NCBI GenBank assembly: GCA_044377735.1
Contig: JBILYK010000001.1
Span: 1 to 64,000, forward strand
Length of the DNA: 64,000 nucleotides
Source of the DNA: Tabrizicola_A sp044377735
Lineage (GTDB): Bacteria; Pseudomonadota; Alphaproteobacteria; Rhodobacterales; Rhodobacteraceae
Reading direction: 5' to 3'
The notes under the pieces were generated by a model. It was not told the origin of the DNA. It saw only the letters and a list, made by a program, of their open reading frames with translations, and did no database searches. Positions 44,003 through 53,112 of this stretch are shown here, piece by piece. A program made the translations under genes and the position numbers. Position 1 is the first letter of the stretch. Each line of letters opens with the position of its first letter.

Positions 44003-44218
44003 CGTCGACGCCGTTCGGTCAAATGCCGTGTAATTCGCAGGTCGTTGTTATGACTCTGTTAGCAGATCTGGCCCTTCAATGGCCCTGCATCCCATGAGGG
44101 GGTGGCGCGTCGGGAAGATCGCCCGCTGCAGTGGACAGAAGGCCTTTCAAGCCACGGCATCTTGCCGGGGCGCAACCCGCCTTGCGCAAAGCGCAGGCAG
44201 CTCGCAAAGGATGAGGAC
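44003..44218. other. fliC upstream region
   Basis: This 216-bp gap before fliC holds no clear gene or recognised promoter box. The flagellin ribosome binding site (AAAGG and GAGG) is at its end. Confidence 0.5.
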
Positions 44219-45442
44219 ATGTCGTCCATTCTTACCAATACAAGTGCCATGGTCGCGCTGCAGACCATGAAGAGCATTAATGCCAACCTGAACCGCACAC
44301 AGCAGGAAATCTCGACGGGCAAGACCGTTGCGACGGCTAAGGATAACGCGGCCGTCTGGGCCATCTCGAAAGTGATGGAATCGGATGTGAAGGGTTTCAA
44401 AGGGATTTCTGATAGCCTGTCTCTGGGGTCTTCAACCGTTGCAGTGGGTCGCAAGGCCGCGGAAACGGTGACCGAGCTGCTGACGGAAATCAAAGGCAAG
44501 ATCGTGGCCGCGCAGGGCGAGAACGTTGACCGGACCAAAATCCAGACCGATATTGAAGGTCTGCGCGAGCAGATCAAGACCGTGGTCGGTTCGGCGCAGT
44601 TCAACGGCCTTAATCTGGTGAACAACAACGCTACAGTGAATGTTCTGTCTTCGCTGGATCGCAGCAGTTCAGGCGTTTCGGTTTCCAGCATTGCAGTTTC
44701 GGGGCAGGATCTGTCGATTGGGGGCTATGTCGCAAAGGCAGCCTTTGGAGCGACGACTGATGGCGTCTCAGGTGATTCTGACTCTGCCGGTTTCACCATC
44801 GACAGAACCAGCGGTTCGGGCACCATCGCGATTGATGCGATTACCTTCGATGAAGGAGACTCGATCGCGATCGCGATTGGCAACCGAACGGCGACCTACA
44901 CCGTCAGCGCGGCCGATGCGGCTTCGACCACAGCGGCGGATATCATCGCGGTGGGGCTCAAGGCCGCGATTGAAGGCCTGGGCGTGACCGGCCTTGTGGT
45001 CGACTACGATTCCAGCACGCCCGGCACTCTGGCCCTGTCGACCGGGGATGGCACTGCCGGTAACCCTGCAGCAACGGGTGACCTGATCATCTCCGCCCAG
45101 TTCAAGAACGCAGGCTCTGGCGGACTTGCGGCGCTTGACACCGTTGACGTGACCACAGGCGCAAGTGCGTTGACGGCGCTTGGCAATATCGAGGGGTTGT
45201 TGCAGACCTCTATCGATGCGGCCGCAAGCTTTGGTTCCGCCCAAAAGCGGATTGATATCCAGAAGGACTTTGTCAGCGAGTTGTCAGATTCGCTTAAGGC
45301 TGGCATCGGCACGATGGTGGATGCCGATATGGAAGAGACCTCGGCGCGCTTGCAGGCGCTCCAGGTGCAGCAGCAGTTGGCTACGCAAGCCCTGTCGATC
45401 GCCAATCAGGCGCCGCAGAACATCCTTGCACTCTTCCGGTAA
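44219..45442 (+). CDS. fliC: flagellin
   Basis: This 407-residue flagellin has a conserved N-terminal D0/D1 region (SSILTNTSAMVALQTMKSIN, ISTGKTVATAKDNAAVWAIS) and C-terminal D0 (LALFR end; NQAPQNILALF). The central D2/D3 part (about 150-310) is variable, rich in Gly, Ser and Asp. The ATG at 44219 is chosen for its RBS and because the conserved N-terminus begins there; the longer frame from 44102 is not part of a flagellin. A strong terminator follows, so it is a single-gene transcript. Confidence 0.96.
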   Translation: MSSILTNTSAMVALQTMKSINANLNRTQQEISTGKTVATAKDNAAVWAISKVMESDVKGFKGISDSLSLGSSTVAVGRKAAETVTELLTEIKGKIVAAQGENVDRTKIQTDIEGLREQIKTVVGSAQFNGLNLVNNNATVNVLSSLDRSSSGVSVSSIAVSGQDLSIGGYVAKAAFGATTDGVSGDSDSAGFTIDRTSGSGTIAIDAITFDEGDSIAIAIGNRTATYTVSAADAASTTAADIIAVGLKAAIEGLGVTGLVVDYDSSTPGTLALSTGDGTAGNPAATGDLIISAQFKNAGSGGLAALDTVDVTTGASALTALGNIEGLLQTSIDAAASFGSAQKRIDIQKDFVSELSDSLKAGIGTMVDADMEETSARLQALQVQQQLATQALSIANQAPQNILALFR

Positions 45443-45447
45443 CGGCA

Positions 45448-45481
45448 AAGGCTGGGGGCGCAAGCCCTCGGCCTTTTTCTT
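45448..45481 (+). terminator. rho-independent terminator after fliC
   Basis: AAGGCTGGGGGC-GCAA-GCCCTCGGCCTT forms a GC-rich stem with two G-U pairs, followed by TTTTTCTT. It would limit read-through from the highly expressed flagellin into flaF. Confidence 0.85.
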
Positions 45482-45510
45482 CCATCTCATGATCCCAGGA
45501 GGGATGCCCC

Positions 45511-45888
45511 GTGATTGCCCATTCCGCGGCCCGTGCCGCCTATTCCCGCCCCGAAGCCCCCCAACGAAACCCGCGCGATCTGGAATATGATCTTTTGGCC
45601 CGTGCAACAAAGGCCCTATCGCAGGCCGCGCGCGGCACGCCGCGAAACTACCCTGCACTGGTTACGGCACTAGACGAAAACCAGCGGCTCTGGTCTGCGC
45701 TTGCTGCCGACGTCGCCGCGCCCCGCAATGGCTTGCCGGCGCAACTCCGTGCCCAGCTCTTCTATCTTTACGAATTCACAGCACTACACAGCCAAGCGGT
45801 CCGCGATAAGGATGCTTCTGTCCAAGTGCTGATTGACATCAACTCGGCGGTGATGCGCGGCCTTCGCGGCCAAGGTGGTGCGGCATGA
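45511..45888 (+). CDS. flaF: flagellar biosynthesis regulator FlaF
   Basis: This 125-residue protein (SAARAAYSRPE..., RDLEYDLLARATKALSQAAR, LYEFTALHSQAV) is of FlaF type, which in Caulobacter and relatives promotes flagellin synthesis and secretion. GTG is the start, with AGGAGG eight bases upstream. It overlaps flbT by 4 nt, and the two act with flagellin just upstream. Confidence 0.9.
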   Translation: MIAHSAARAAYSRPEAPQRNPRDLEYDLLARATKALSQAARGTPRNYPALVTALDENQRLWSALAADVAAPRNGLPAQLRAQLFYLYEFTALHSQAVRDKDASVQVLIDINSAVMRGLRGQGGAA

Positions 45889-46289
45889 GCGGGCTGGTCT
45901 TGAAACTTGGCCCGCATGAGCGGGTGCTGATCAACGGCGCCGTCATTGAAAACGGCGACAAACGCTCGCGGCTTGCGATCATGACGCCCCAGGCCCATAT
46001 CCTGCGCCTTCGCGACGCGATCCACCCCGAAGAGGTGAACACGCCAGTCCGCCGGGTGTGCTATATCGCGCAGCTTGTTCTGTCAGGCGATGCCAATCCG
46101 GCCGATACCCGGATGCAGTTGTTGCGGGGCATTGAACAGTTAAGCCAGATCCTGACAGACCATGACAGCCGCACCCTGCTGACACAAGCGACGGCAGCCG
46201 TGCTGGAGAATCAGCATTATCAGGTGCTCAAGGCGCTTCGCGGTCTTTTGCCGCGAGAAGAGCGCCTTTTGGCGGCGCGTCGGTCATGA
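45885..46289 (+). CDS. flbT: flagellin mRNA-level regulator FlbT
   Basis: This 134-residue protein begins MSGLVLKLGPHERVLINGAV and matches FlbT, which in Caulobacter binds flagellin mRNA and destabilises it when assembly is incomplete. FlaF and FlbT act in opposite directions on flagellin. It overlaps flaF and the next gene by 4 nt each. Confidence 0.9.
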   Translation: MSGLVLKLGPHERVLINGAVIENGDKRSRLAIMTPQAHILRLRDAIHPEEVNTPVRRVCYIAQLVLSGDANPADTRMQLLRGIEQLSQILTDHDSRTLLTQATAAVLENQHYQVLKALRGLLPREERLLAARRS

Positions 46290-47110
46290 GCTTTGCGCCC
46301 GCCCTGCCGTTCACAGGATTTGCCGGGTGGGCGTTCCTAAAGCGTACGGCGGCCAGCCAACAGGCCGTCTTGAATGCCCAACCCGAGATGAAGCGTGACG
46401 AGGCCTATTTTCGCCAAAAGATCGGCTCGATCAACACAGCGGCCGAGCTTGTTGCAGATCGTCGGCTTCTCAAGGTGGCGCTGGGCGCTTTCGGATTAGA
46501 GGGCGACATCAACAGCAAGGCCTTCATCCGAAAGGTGCTGGAAGAGGGGACGCTGAAAGAGGGCACGCTTGCCAACAAGCTGGCCGACAAACAGTATGAG
46601 AAACTGTCAGCCGCATTTGGATTTGGCGATTTCACCATCCCGCGCAGCAAACAGTCTGACTTTGCCGACAAACTTCTATCGGCCTACAAGACCCGAACCT
46701 TCGAGGTGGCGGTTGGTACCCAAAATGCCGATCTGCGACTTGCAATGAATGCCGAACGCGAACTGGCGGATATTGCCCGAAAGTCGACCAGTTCCAATGA
46801 CGCCAAATGGTTTTCCGTTTTGGGCAGCCCCCCGCTGCGGCGGGTTTTTGAAAAGGCTTTGGGCTTGCCCGGGTCACTTGCGACGCTGGATATTGATCGG
46901 CAGCTGGAGGTGATCAAGGACAAGGCCAAAGCGCAAATGGGCACCGACCAGTTGGCCGATTTTGGAACATCCGGTGGGATGGAGCCGCTTTTGCGCAGGT
47001 TTTTGATCCGCTCTGAAGCCGAGGCTTATCGCAGCCAGTTTGGGGCCTCCCCAGCCCTAACGCTGATGTCTCAGGCCGTCATGCTGTCGCGTGCACGCCA
47101 GTCCGGATAA
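46286..47110 (+). CDS. DUF1217-type flagellar protein
   Basis: This 274-residue protein matches the DUF1217 family found in alphaproteobacterial flagellar clusters (FRQKIGSINTAAELVADRRLLKVALGAFGL, KWFSVLGSPPLRRVFEKALGLP, RFLIRSEAEAY). The function is not known to me; hypothetical roles include a flagellar export or basal-body assembly factor. It overlaps flbT by 4 nt and is convergent with fliI, with 141 bp between them. Confidence 0.8.
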   Translation: MSFAPALPFTGFAGWAFLKRTAASQQAVLNAQPEMKRDEAYFRQKIGSINTAAELVADRRLLKVALGAFGLEGDINSKAFIRKVLEEGTLKEGTLANKLADKQYEKLSAAFGFGDFTIPRSKQSDFADKLLSAYKTRTFEVAVGTQNADLRLAMNAERELADIARKSTSSNDAKWFSVLGSPPLRRVFEKALGLPGSLATLDIDRQLEVIKDKAKAQMGTDQLADFGTSGGMEPLLRRFLIRSEAEAYRSQFGASPALTLMSQAVMLSRARQSG

Positions 47111-47251
47111 AGGGCGCAGACCTTGGGTTTCGGCACAAGGCGGCCCAAGAAACAGGCGGCCAGCCATCAGACCGACCTATGTGCTTTGTGACACTTGGGC
47201 CTGCGTGCGCTCAACCAAGCCAGACCGCATAAGCCGCCGCCCCTGATCTGA

Positions 47252-48553
47252 CTAGGGCCCCAGAACAGTTGCCAACCGCCGAAAGCTTCCTGCCACGCCA
47301 TCCGCCGGGGCATCTTCCGATAGAAAAGCGTCCAATGCAGGCCAGATCTGCATTGCCGTGTCGACCATTGCGTCGGAGCCTTTGCTATAAAGCCCGGCCT
47401 GAATCATCAGCTCCGCCCGGTCCCATGCCCCCAAAAGCTGCCGTGCCTTCGCGATCAGGATGTTTTCAGAACTGTCGGCCGCGTCTGGCAGGCTGCGAGA
47501 TACCGACCGCAAGAGGTCAATCGCCGGAAAGCGGCCACGCTCGGCAATCTTGCGGTCCAGCACGACATGGCCATCAAGGACCCCGCGCAGAATATCGGCA
47601 ATCGGCTCTTCCATGTCCGATCCGGCTACCAGCACAGAAAACACCGCCGTGATGTCGCCCGCATGTTCCGGCCCCGGCCCTGCGCGTTCGGCCAGACCCA
47701 TGATCGCCTGATTGAGCGAGGGCGGAAACCCTCGCAGCTCCGAGCTTTCCCCAGCCGCAATCGCGACCTCTCTGTGCGCCTCGGCAAAGCGGGTGATCGA
47801 ATCCGCCAAAAACAGAACATGCAGGCCTTGGTCGCGAAAATGCTCAGCCACGGCCATGGCTGTTCCGGCGCATTTCCGCCGCGTCAGCGGTGATTGATCA
47901 GATGTGGCAGCCACAATGACAGACCGCGCCATACCCGCCGGACCAAGCACCTTTTCGGTGAACTCTCGCAGTTCGCGTCCGCGTTCGCCGATCAAGGCGA
48001 TCACCACGATGTCGGCGGCGACGCCACGCGCAAACTTTGCCAGAAGCGAGGACTTGCCAACCCCTGAGCCTGCAAACAAACCGATCCTCTGGCCGCGCAC
48101 CAGCGGCAAAAGCGTGTCAAAGACGGCAACACCCGTTGACAGACGGCCGCCCAGCCTTCGGCGCTGTGCGGCAGGGGGCACCTGCGCACGCAAAGACCTG
48201 CTTTTCGCGCCGCGCAGAAGCGGCCTACCGTCCAAGGGCCGACCATAGGGGTCGACGATCCGGCCGATCCAGGCGTTGTCGGGTGCAATCTCCGCCGGCC
48301 CGACCAGTTCGACAGGTGTGCCAATGGCAAGCCCCTCCGCCCCACCGTCGGTTAGGGCCACCAGATCGGTTGGCGAAAGCTGCAGCACCTCGCCCCCCAT
48401 GGTGCCGATGCGCAGTCGATCGCCCTGACGGGCCAGGCTTTCCAGCCCTTGCACCCGCAGGGTCCCCCGCGCGATTTCCGAAATTCGGCCGATCGGGCTT
48501 GCCACCGGAATGGCACCAATCTGGGCACGTAACGCGGTAAAGATGTCGGACAT
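47252..48553 (-). CDS. fliI: flagellum-specific ATPase FliI
   Basis: This 433-residue F1-like ATPase has Walker A GLFAGSGVGKSSL (near 155-167) and VLFLADSITRFAEAHREVA. It energises flagellar type III export. ATG 48553 (MSDIFTALRAQIG) is used because GAGGG lies six bases upstream; the frame from 48619 is longer without support. It is divergent from flgB. Confidence 0.94.
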   Translation of the reverse strand: MSDIFTALRAQIGAIPVASPIGRISEIARGTLRVQGLESLARQGDRLRIGTMGGEVLQLSPTDLVALTDGGAEGLAIGTPVELVGPAEIAPDNAWIGRIVDPYGRPLDGRPLLRGAKSRSLRAQVPPAAQRRRLGGRLSTGVAVFDTLLPLVRGQRIGLFAGSGVGKSSLLAKFARGVAADIVVIALIGERGRELREFTEKVLGPAGMARSVIVAATSDQSPLTRRKCAGTAMAVAEHFRDQGLHVLFLADSITRFAEAHREVAIAAGESSELRGFPPSLNQAIMGLAERAGPGPEHAGDITAVFSVLVAGSDMEEPIADILRGVLDGHVVLDRKIAERGRFPAIDLLRSVSRSLPDAADSSENILIAKARQLLGAWDRAELMIQAGLYSKGSDAMVDTAMQIWPALDAFLSEDAPADGVAGSFRRLATVLGP

Positions 48554-48633
48554 ATCATTCCCTCTTTGTTCCTTACCTTTTCTAAAGGAATCACCCTTAA
48601 GCCTTGATGAAAGAGGCAAGGGGAGAAGCCCCG

Positions 48634-49017
48634 ATGTTTGAAAAACTGCAACTCACCGTGATGGCGCAGGCGATGTCGGCGCATGCAGGGTCCCGCATGG
48701 GGATCATTGCGCGCAATGTCGCCCAGGCCGATACGCCCGGTTACAAGGCCATGGACCTACCCTCTTTTGCCGAAGCCTATCGGGCGGCAGAACCCGATGG
48801 CTTGCGTCAGACCCGTCCTGGCCACCTTACAGGGCTTGAGGCCGAGGCATTGGCACGGCCCCGGCGCTCGGGCGGGGCTGAGGCGCCCAACGGCAATTCG
48901 GTCTCGCTGGAGCAGGAAATGGTCAAAGCGGCCGGCGTTCGGCAAGATCATGAAATGGCACTGGCCATCTACCGCAACACTTCGGACATCATTCGCGCCA
49001 GTCTTGGCAGGAAATAG
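48634..49017 (+). CDS. flgB: flagellar basal-body rod protein FlgB
   Basis: This 127-residue proximal rod protein has the rod motif (SAHAGSRMGIIARNVAQADTPGYKAMDLPSF, near 15-45) and a C-terminal helical end (KAAGVRQDHEMALAIYRNT). It is translated in one block with flgC and fliE. The ATG at 48634 follows a GGGGAGAAGCCCCG stretch. Confidence 0.92.
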   Translation: MFEKLQLTVMAQAMSAHAGSRMGIIARNVAQADTPGYKAMDLPSFAEAYRAAEPDGLRQTRPGHLTGLEAEALARPRRSGGAEAPNGNSVSLEQEMVKAAGVRQDHEMALAIYRNTSDIIRASLGRK

Positions 49018-49025
49018 GGGCCGAG

Positions 49026-49406
49026 ATGAGCGATCTTCTGAAATCACTATCTTTTGCCGCCTCGGGGATGGAGGCACAGGCCATGCGTTTGCGGCATGTC
49101 TCCGAAAACATCGCCCATGCCGACACGCCCGGATACCACCGGAAAACGGTTTCATTCCAAGAAGAAATGCAAACGGGACAGGTCAAAACCGGCCCCGTCA
49201 AGCTGGACCGCAGCGAATTGCTGCGGGTCTATGACCCCGGCCATCCAATGGCTGATGAAACTGGTCACTACGATGGATCGAATGTCGATCTGGTGATCGA
49301 GATCGCTGACGCGCGCGAAGCGCAGCGCAGCTATGAGGCGAACCTCAAGATGTTCGATCAGGCGCGGCAAATGACGCAAAGCCTGTTTGAACTTTTGCGC
49401 AGATAG
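49026..49406 (+). CDS. flgC: flagellar basal-body rod protein FlgC
   Basis: This 126-residue protein has the rod N-terminus (AASGMEAQAMRLRHVSENIAHADTPGYHRK) and C-terminal EAQRSYEANLKMFDQARQM. It forms the proximal rod with FlgB and FlgF. The spacing of 8 bp to flgB and 12 bp to fliE indicates one operon. Confidence 0.93.
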   Translation: MSDLLKSLSFAASGMEAQAMRLRHVSENIAHADTPGYHRKTVSFQEEMQTGQVKTGPVKLDRSELLRVYDPGHPMADETGHYDGSNVDLVIEIADAREAQRSYEANLKMFDQARQMTQSLFELLRR

Positions 49407-49418
49407 AAGGACTGAACA

Positions 49419-49703
49419 ATGGATGTCAGAACATCTCTTGCGACACAAAGCTATGCGCAGGCCCGCAACGCCGCCGCACCCCAACCGGGTGCGGCGGAAG
49501 CGGGGTTTGCGACGTTCGCGGGCAACTTTGCTGAAACTCTGGTGCACAGTGAACGGACCGCCCGCGCGGCCATGATCGGCGGCGCGGACCCCCATGCTCT
49601 GGTGCAGGCGCTTGCCTCGAGTAAGTCGGCGGTCGAAACGGTGGCCACCGTGCGCGACAAGGTGGTGGAAGCCTATCAGGAAATCCTGAGGATGCCGGTA
49701 TGA
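49419..49703 (+). CDS. fliE: flagellar hook-basal body protein FliE
   Basis: This 94-residue protein has the FliE pattern of an N-terminal disordered part and a C-terminal helix (DPHALVQALASSKSAVETVATVRDKVVEAYQEILRMPV). It links the MS ring and rod. It overlaps fliQ by 4 nt. Confidence 0.87.
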   Translation: MDVRTSLATQSYAQARNAAAPQPGAAEAGFATFAGNFAETLVHSERTARAAMIGGADPHALVQALASSKSAVETVATVRDKVVEAYQEILRMPV

Positions 49704-49966
49704 CCGAAGAGGTGCTGTATGACGTGATGCGCCAAGGGCTCTGGGCTTCGGTCCTGATCTCCGCCCCGCTCCTTGGTGTGGCTTTGGTGGCGGGCGTGGT
49801 GGTGGGTCTGTTTCAGGCGCTCACCTCAATTCAAGAGGCCACGCTGACCTTTGTGCCCAAAGCCGGGCTCATGATCGCGGTGTTCTGGGCCTCGATGAGC
49901 TTCATGACCGCAACGCTCGTCTCGTTCTTCAAGGACCGAGTCGTTCCCTTGATCGCGGGGGGTTAA
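49700..49966 (+). CDS. fliQ: flagellar export membrane protein FliQ
   Basis: This 88-residue protein has two transmembrane helices (about 15-39, SVLISAPLLGVALVAGVVVG, and about 52-74, MIAVFWASMSFMTATLV) and the core FQALTSIQEATLTFVPK. It is a component of the export gate. It overlaps fliE by 4 nt. Confidence 0.94.
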   Translation: MTEEVLYDVMRQGLWASVLISAPLLGVALVAGVVVGLFQALTSIQEATLTFVPKAGLMIAVFWASMSFMTATLVSFFKDRVVPLIAGG

Positions 49967-49967
49967 G

Positions 49968-50678
49968 ATGGACGCTGCTGGCTATGCTGCGCTGACCCGG
50001 CAATCCGGTTTGATGCGCGAAATGCAGGTGGTGGCGAACAACATCGCCAACCTCTCCACCACAGGGTTTCGGCGCGAAGGCATCATCTTTTCGGAACATG
50101 TCAACCGGATGAATGAGGGGCCGTCGCTGTCGATGGCGCAAGGCAACACCCGGCTGGTTGATCTGTCTCAGGCAGGCCTCAGCCAGACCGGGGGTACCTT
50201 TGATCTGGCCATTCAGGGCGAGGGGTTTTTCCTGATTGAAACGCCCAATGGTCAGGCACTGACCCGCGCCGGGGCCTTTACCCCTTCCGCTGCGGGCGAA
50301 CTGGTGACGCCAGATGGTCACCGCCTGTTGGATCAGGGTGGTGCGCCGGTGTTCATTCCGCCGGATGCAGGGGTGGTGGGCGTGGCGCAGGATGGGACGG
50401 TGTCGTCCAATGGTCAGCCCGTTGCCCAGATTGGGCTTTGGGCGCCCATGGATCCGAACTCACTTCGCCATCAGACGGGCACAATGTTCACCGCTGAAGA
50501 TCTGCAACCGGTTGAAGGAACCATGGTGCTTCAGGGCTTCTTGGAAAACAGCAATGTCGAGCCGGTGTCCGAGATTGCCCGGATGATTCAAGTTCAGCGT
50601 GCCTATGAGATGGGCCAGAAATTCATGGATGCCGAAGACCAGCGCATGCGCGGTGTCATCCAGACCTTGGGAAAATAA
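49968..50678 (+). CDS. flgF: flagellar basal-body rod protein FlgF
   Basis: This 236-residue rod protein has the N-terminal rod motif (LMREMQVVANNIANLSTTGFRREG) and C-terminal IARMIQVQRAYEMGQKFMDAED. It forms the proximal rod. It starts 1 bp after fliQ and 3 bp before flgG. Confidence 0.93.
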   Translation: MDAAGYAALTRQSGLMREMQVVANNIANLSTTGFRREGIIFSEHVNRMNEGPSLSMAQGNTRLVDLSQAGLSQTGGTFDLAIQGEGFFLIETPNGQALTRAGAFTPSAAGELVTPDGHRLLDQGGAPVFIPPDAGVVGVAQDGTVSSNGQPVAQIGLWAPMDPNSLRHQTGTMFTAEDLQPVEGTMVLQGFLENSNVEPVSEIARMIQVQRAYEMGQKFMDAEDQRMRGVIQTLGK

Positions 50679-50681
50679 GCC

Positions 50682-51467
50682 ATGAAAGCGCTGCAAATCG
50701 CCGCCACTGGCATGAGTGCCCAGCAGATGCGGGTCGATGTGGTATCCAACAACCTCGCCAATATGTCGACCACGGGCTACAACGCCCGCCGCGCCGATTT
50801 TGCCGATCTGCATTATCAACAGCTGGCCCGTCCCGGCACGATTGCGGCGCAAGATGGCACCATGCTGCCGACTGGGGTGCAAATGGGGTTGGGCGTGCGC
50901 CCGGCCGCTGTTTCGGTGGTGCTGGCGCAAGGCACGCTTTCGGCCACCGGGGGTGATCTGGACATTGCTGTCGAGGGGAAGGGCTATATCGAAGTGACGC
51001 TTTCTTCTGGGGCGCCGGCCTATACGCGCGATGGCGCGCTCAAACGCACTGGAGACGGGCTGATTGTCACGTCAGACGGCCATCCGGTCGCGCCGGGCAT
51101 TACCATTCCAGCAGATGCCCGATCGATCTCGATCAACGCCAATGGCGAGGTCTACGCCTATTTCACAGGCCAGGTTGAACCCCAGAACCTCGGCCAGATT
51201 ACGCTTGTCGGGTTCACCAACGAAAAGGGGCTAGAGGCGCTGGGGTCAAACCTCTTTGCCGAAAGCCCGGCCTCAGGGCCGCCTCTGGTGGGCGTGGCGG
51301 GGGAAGATGGGCTTGGCATGATGCGGCAGGGCTATCTTGAGGAAAGTTCGGTCGACGCTGTGCGCGAGGTGACAGAGCTTATCAAGGCGCAACGCGGCTA
51401 TGAGTTGAACGCCAAGGTTATCACGGCCGCCGATCAGATGCTGTCAGCCACCACGCAGGTGCGTTGA
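50682..51467 (+). CDS. flgG: flagellar distal rod protein FlgG
   Basis: This 261-residue protein has the distal-rod N-terminus (AATGMSAQQMRVDVVSNNLANMSTTGYNARR) and a C-terminal QRGYELNAKVITAADQML. Its length and the C-terminal conservation mark FlgG rather than FlgF. It overlaps flgA by 1 nt (TGATG). Confidence 0.94.
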   Translation: MKALQIAATGMSAQQMRVDVVSNNLANMSTTGYNARRADFADLHYQQLARPGTIAAQDGTMLPTGVQMGLGVRPAAVSVVLAQGTLSATGGDLDIAVEGKGYIEVTLSSGAPAYTRDGALKRTGDGLIVTSDGHPVAPGITIPADARSISINANGEVYAYFTGQVEPQNLGQITLVGFTNEKGLEALGSNLFAESPASGPPLVGVAGEDGLGMMRQGYLEESSVDAVREVTELIKAQRGYELNAKVITAADQMLSATTQVR

Positions 51468-51892
51468 TGTGGCGGGTGATCCCTTTTTTGGTGCTGCCCG
51501 CAACGGCGGGGGCTGACAGCCTTGTGGCGACCCAGGTGATAAAGGCACAAGATCTGATCACGGCAGACGCCATTGTGGTGGTGGATGCCGATATTCCGGG
51601 CGCGGTCACCGAACTGTCTGCAGTTTTAGGTCTGGAAGCCCGTGTCGCAATCTATCCTGGCCGAGCGATCTTGCATGACCAAATTGGCCCTGCCGCCATG
51701 GTGGAACGCAATCAGATCGTGACGCTGAGCTATCAGGTTTCAGGTCTCGTCATTCGCACCGACGGTCGCGCGCTGGCGCGGGCCGGCGCGGGCGAGATGA
51801 TCGAGGTGATGAACCTTGCATCAAAGACAAAGATCACGGGTCGGGTCGGGCTGGACGGCAGCGTCACAGTCGGTCCTTCACCCTCTCCTTAA
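51467..51892 (+). CDS. flgA: flagellar P-ring chaperone FlgA
   Basis: This 141-residue protein has a signal peptide (about 1-15) and a single SAF-like domain (DLITADAIVVVDADIPGAV; VRAGRAILHDQIGPA-like; RNQIVTLSYQVSGLVI). It helps P-ring assembly in the periplasm. ATG 51467 overlaps the flgG stop. It is shorter than enterobacterial FlgA, as is common in Alphaproteobacteria. Confidence 0.88.
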   Translation: MWRVIPFLVLPATAGADSLVATQVIKAQDLITADAIVVVDADIPGAVTELSAVLGLEARVAIYPGRAILHDQIGPAAMVERNQIVTLSYQVSGLVIRTDGRALARAGAGEMIEVMNLASKTKITGRVGLDGSVTVGPSPSP

Positions 51893-51902
51893 GGACTTTT
51901 CC

Positions 51903-52622
51903 ATGCGTGCTTTTGCAATTGCCTTCATCCTTCTCACGGCCTGCGACCGCCTTGAACAGGTCGGCCGCGCGCCCGATTTTTCGCCACTGGAAGGCAGCTA
52001 TCAGCATCATGCCATGTATTCCACGCCCTTGGTGGATGACGTTGTTCCCGAAACGCCCACCGATGCCTCCTCGCTTTGGACTGCAGGCCGCAGCTCGCTG
52101 TTCGGTGACCGTCGCGCGGCGCAGCGCGGTGACATCCTGACAGTGGTGATCGAAATCGACGACAAGGCAGAGATATCGAACTCATCAGACCGCAGCCGGG
52201 CTGGCAGCGAAAACATGGGCGTGCCAAGTCTCTTTGGCATTCCCCAACGCTTGAATGAAAGCTTGTCAGAGGGGGCCTCGATGGCCGAGGCCGTCAACAC
52301 GACAGGCGCGTCAAGCTACAGCGGCGAGGGCAATGTTTCGCGCAACGAAAAGCTCACGCTGCGCGTAGCCGCGACGGTGGTGGAAGAACTGGCGAACGGC
52401 GTGCTGCGGATCGAAGGCCAGCAAGAGGTGCGGGTGAACTATGAACTGAGAGAGCTTATCATCTCGGGATATGTGCGCCCGATCGACATTAGCCGCCAGA
52501 ACGAGATCACCTATGACAAAATCGCCGGCGCGCGCGTCTCTTATGGTGGCCGCGGGCAAATCACTGATGTTCAGCAACCCCGATATGGCCAGCAAGTGGC
52601 CGATATCCTTTTGCCATTCTGA
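51903..52622 (+). CDS. flgH: flagellar L-ring lipoprotein FlgH
   Basis: This 239-residue outer-membrane lipoprotein has a lipobox LTAC with Cys14 after a short signal peptide and the FlgH body (SSLFGDRRAAQRGDILTVVIEI, GQQEVRVNYELREL, ISGYVRPIDISRQNEI). It forms the L ring. ATG 51903 gives the lipobox; the longer frame is unlikely. Confidence 0.93.
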   Translation: MRAFAIAFILLTACDRLEQVGRAPDFSPLEGSYQHHAMYSTPLVDDVVPETPTDASSLWTAGRSSLFGDRRAAQRGDILTVVIEIDDKAEISNSSDRSRAGSENMGVPSLFGIPQRLNESLSEGASMAEAVNTTGASSYSGEGNVSRNEKLTLRVAATVVEELANGVLRIEGQQEVRVNYELRELIISGYVRPIDISRQNEITYDKIAGARVSYGGRGQITDVQQPRYGQQVADILLPF

Positions 52623-52628
52623 GGCCAT

Positions 52629-53093
52629 ATGCTGCGAAAGATCATTCCGTTGCTGTTGGCCCTGGTCGGGCTGGGACTCGGAGCAGGAACGGGTCTCTTC
52701 CTCCGCCCAGCCCCTGAACCGGTTGTTGAAGGGCAAGAAAAGGTCGCGCCCGCCGAGGAGTCCGAGGTTGCGCCCGAATATTTGAAACTCAACAATCAGT
52801 TCGTTGTGCCCGTGATGGACGGCGGCAAGGTGGTATCGCTGGTGATCCTCTCGCTTAGCCTTGAGATCGCACCCGGCAGCAGTGCCGAGATCTATGCCCG
52901 TGAACCGAAGCTGCGGGATCTGTTTTTGCAGGTTTTGTTTGACCATGCGAATGCGGGCGGGTTTCAGGGGTCATTCACCGATGGTTCTAACCTTGTGATC
53001 TTGCGAAAGGCCCTCTTTGAATCGGCGGCGGGCATCTTGGGCGAAGAGGTCAAGGATGTCCTGATCAGTGACATCGCCCGCCAAGACAGCTGA
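52629..53093 (+). CDS. fliL: FliL-family protein (copy 1)
   Basis: This 154-residue protein has one N-terminal transmembrane helix (about 5-27) and a periplasmic FliL-like domain (VVSLVILSLSLEIAPGSS, LRDLFLQVLFDHANAGGF). FliL supports stator function. It starts 6 bp after flgH. A second paralogue lies at 62363, which is a little unusual. Confidence 0.82.
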   Translation: MLRKIIPLLLALVGLGLGAGTGLFLRPAPEPVVEGQEKVAPAEESEVAPEYLKLNNQFVVPVMDGGKVVSLVILSLSLEIAPGSSAEIYAREPKLRDLFLQVLFDHANAGGFQGSFTDGSNLVILRKALFESAAGILGEEVKDVLISDIARQDS

Positions 53094-53112
53094 GCCCTGA
53101 CGAGTCATCTGC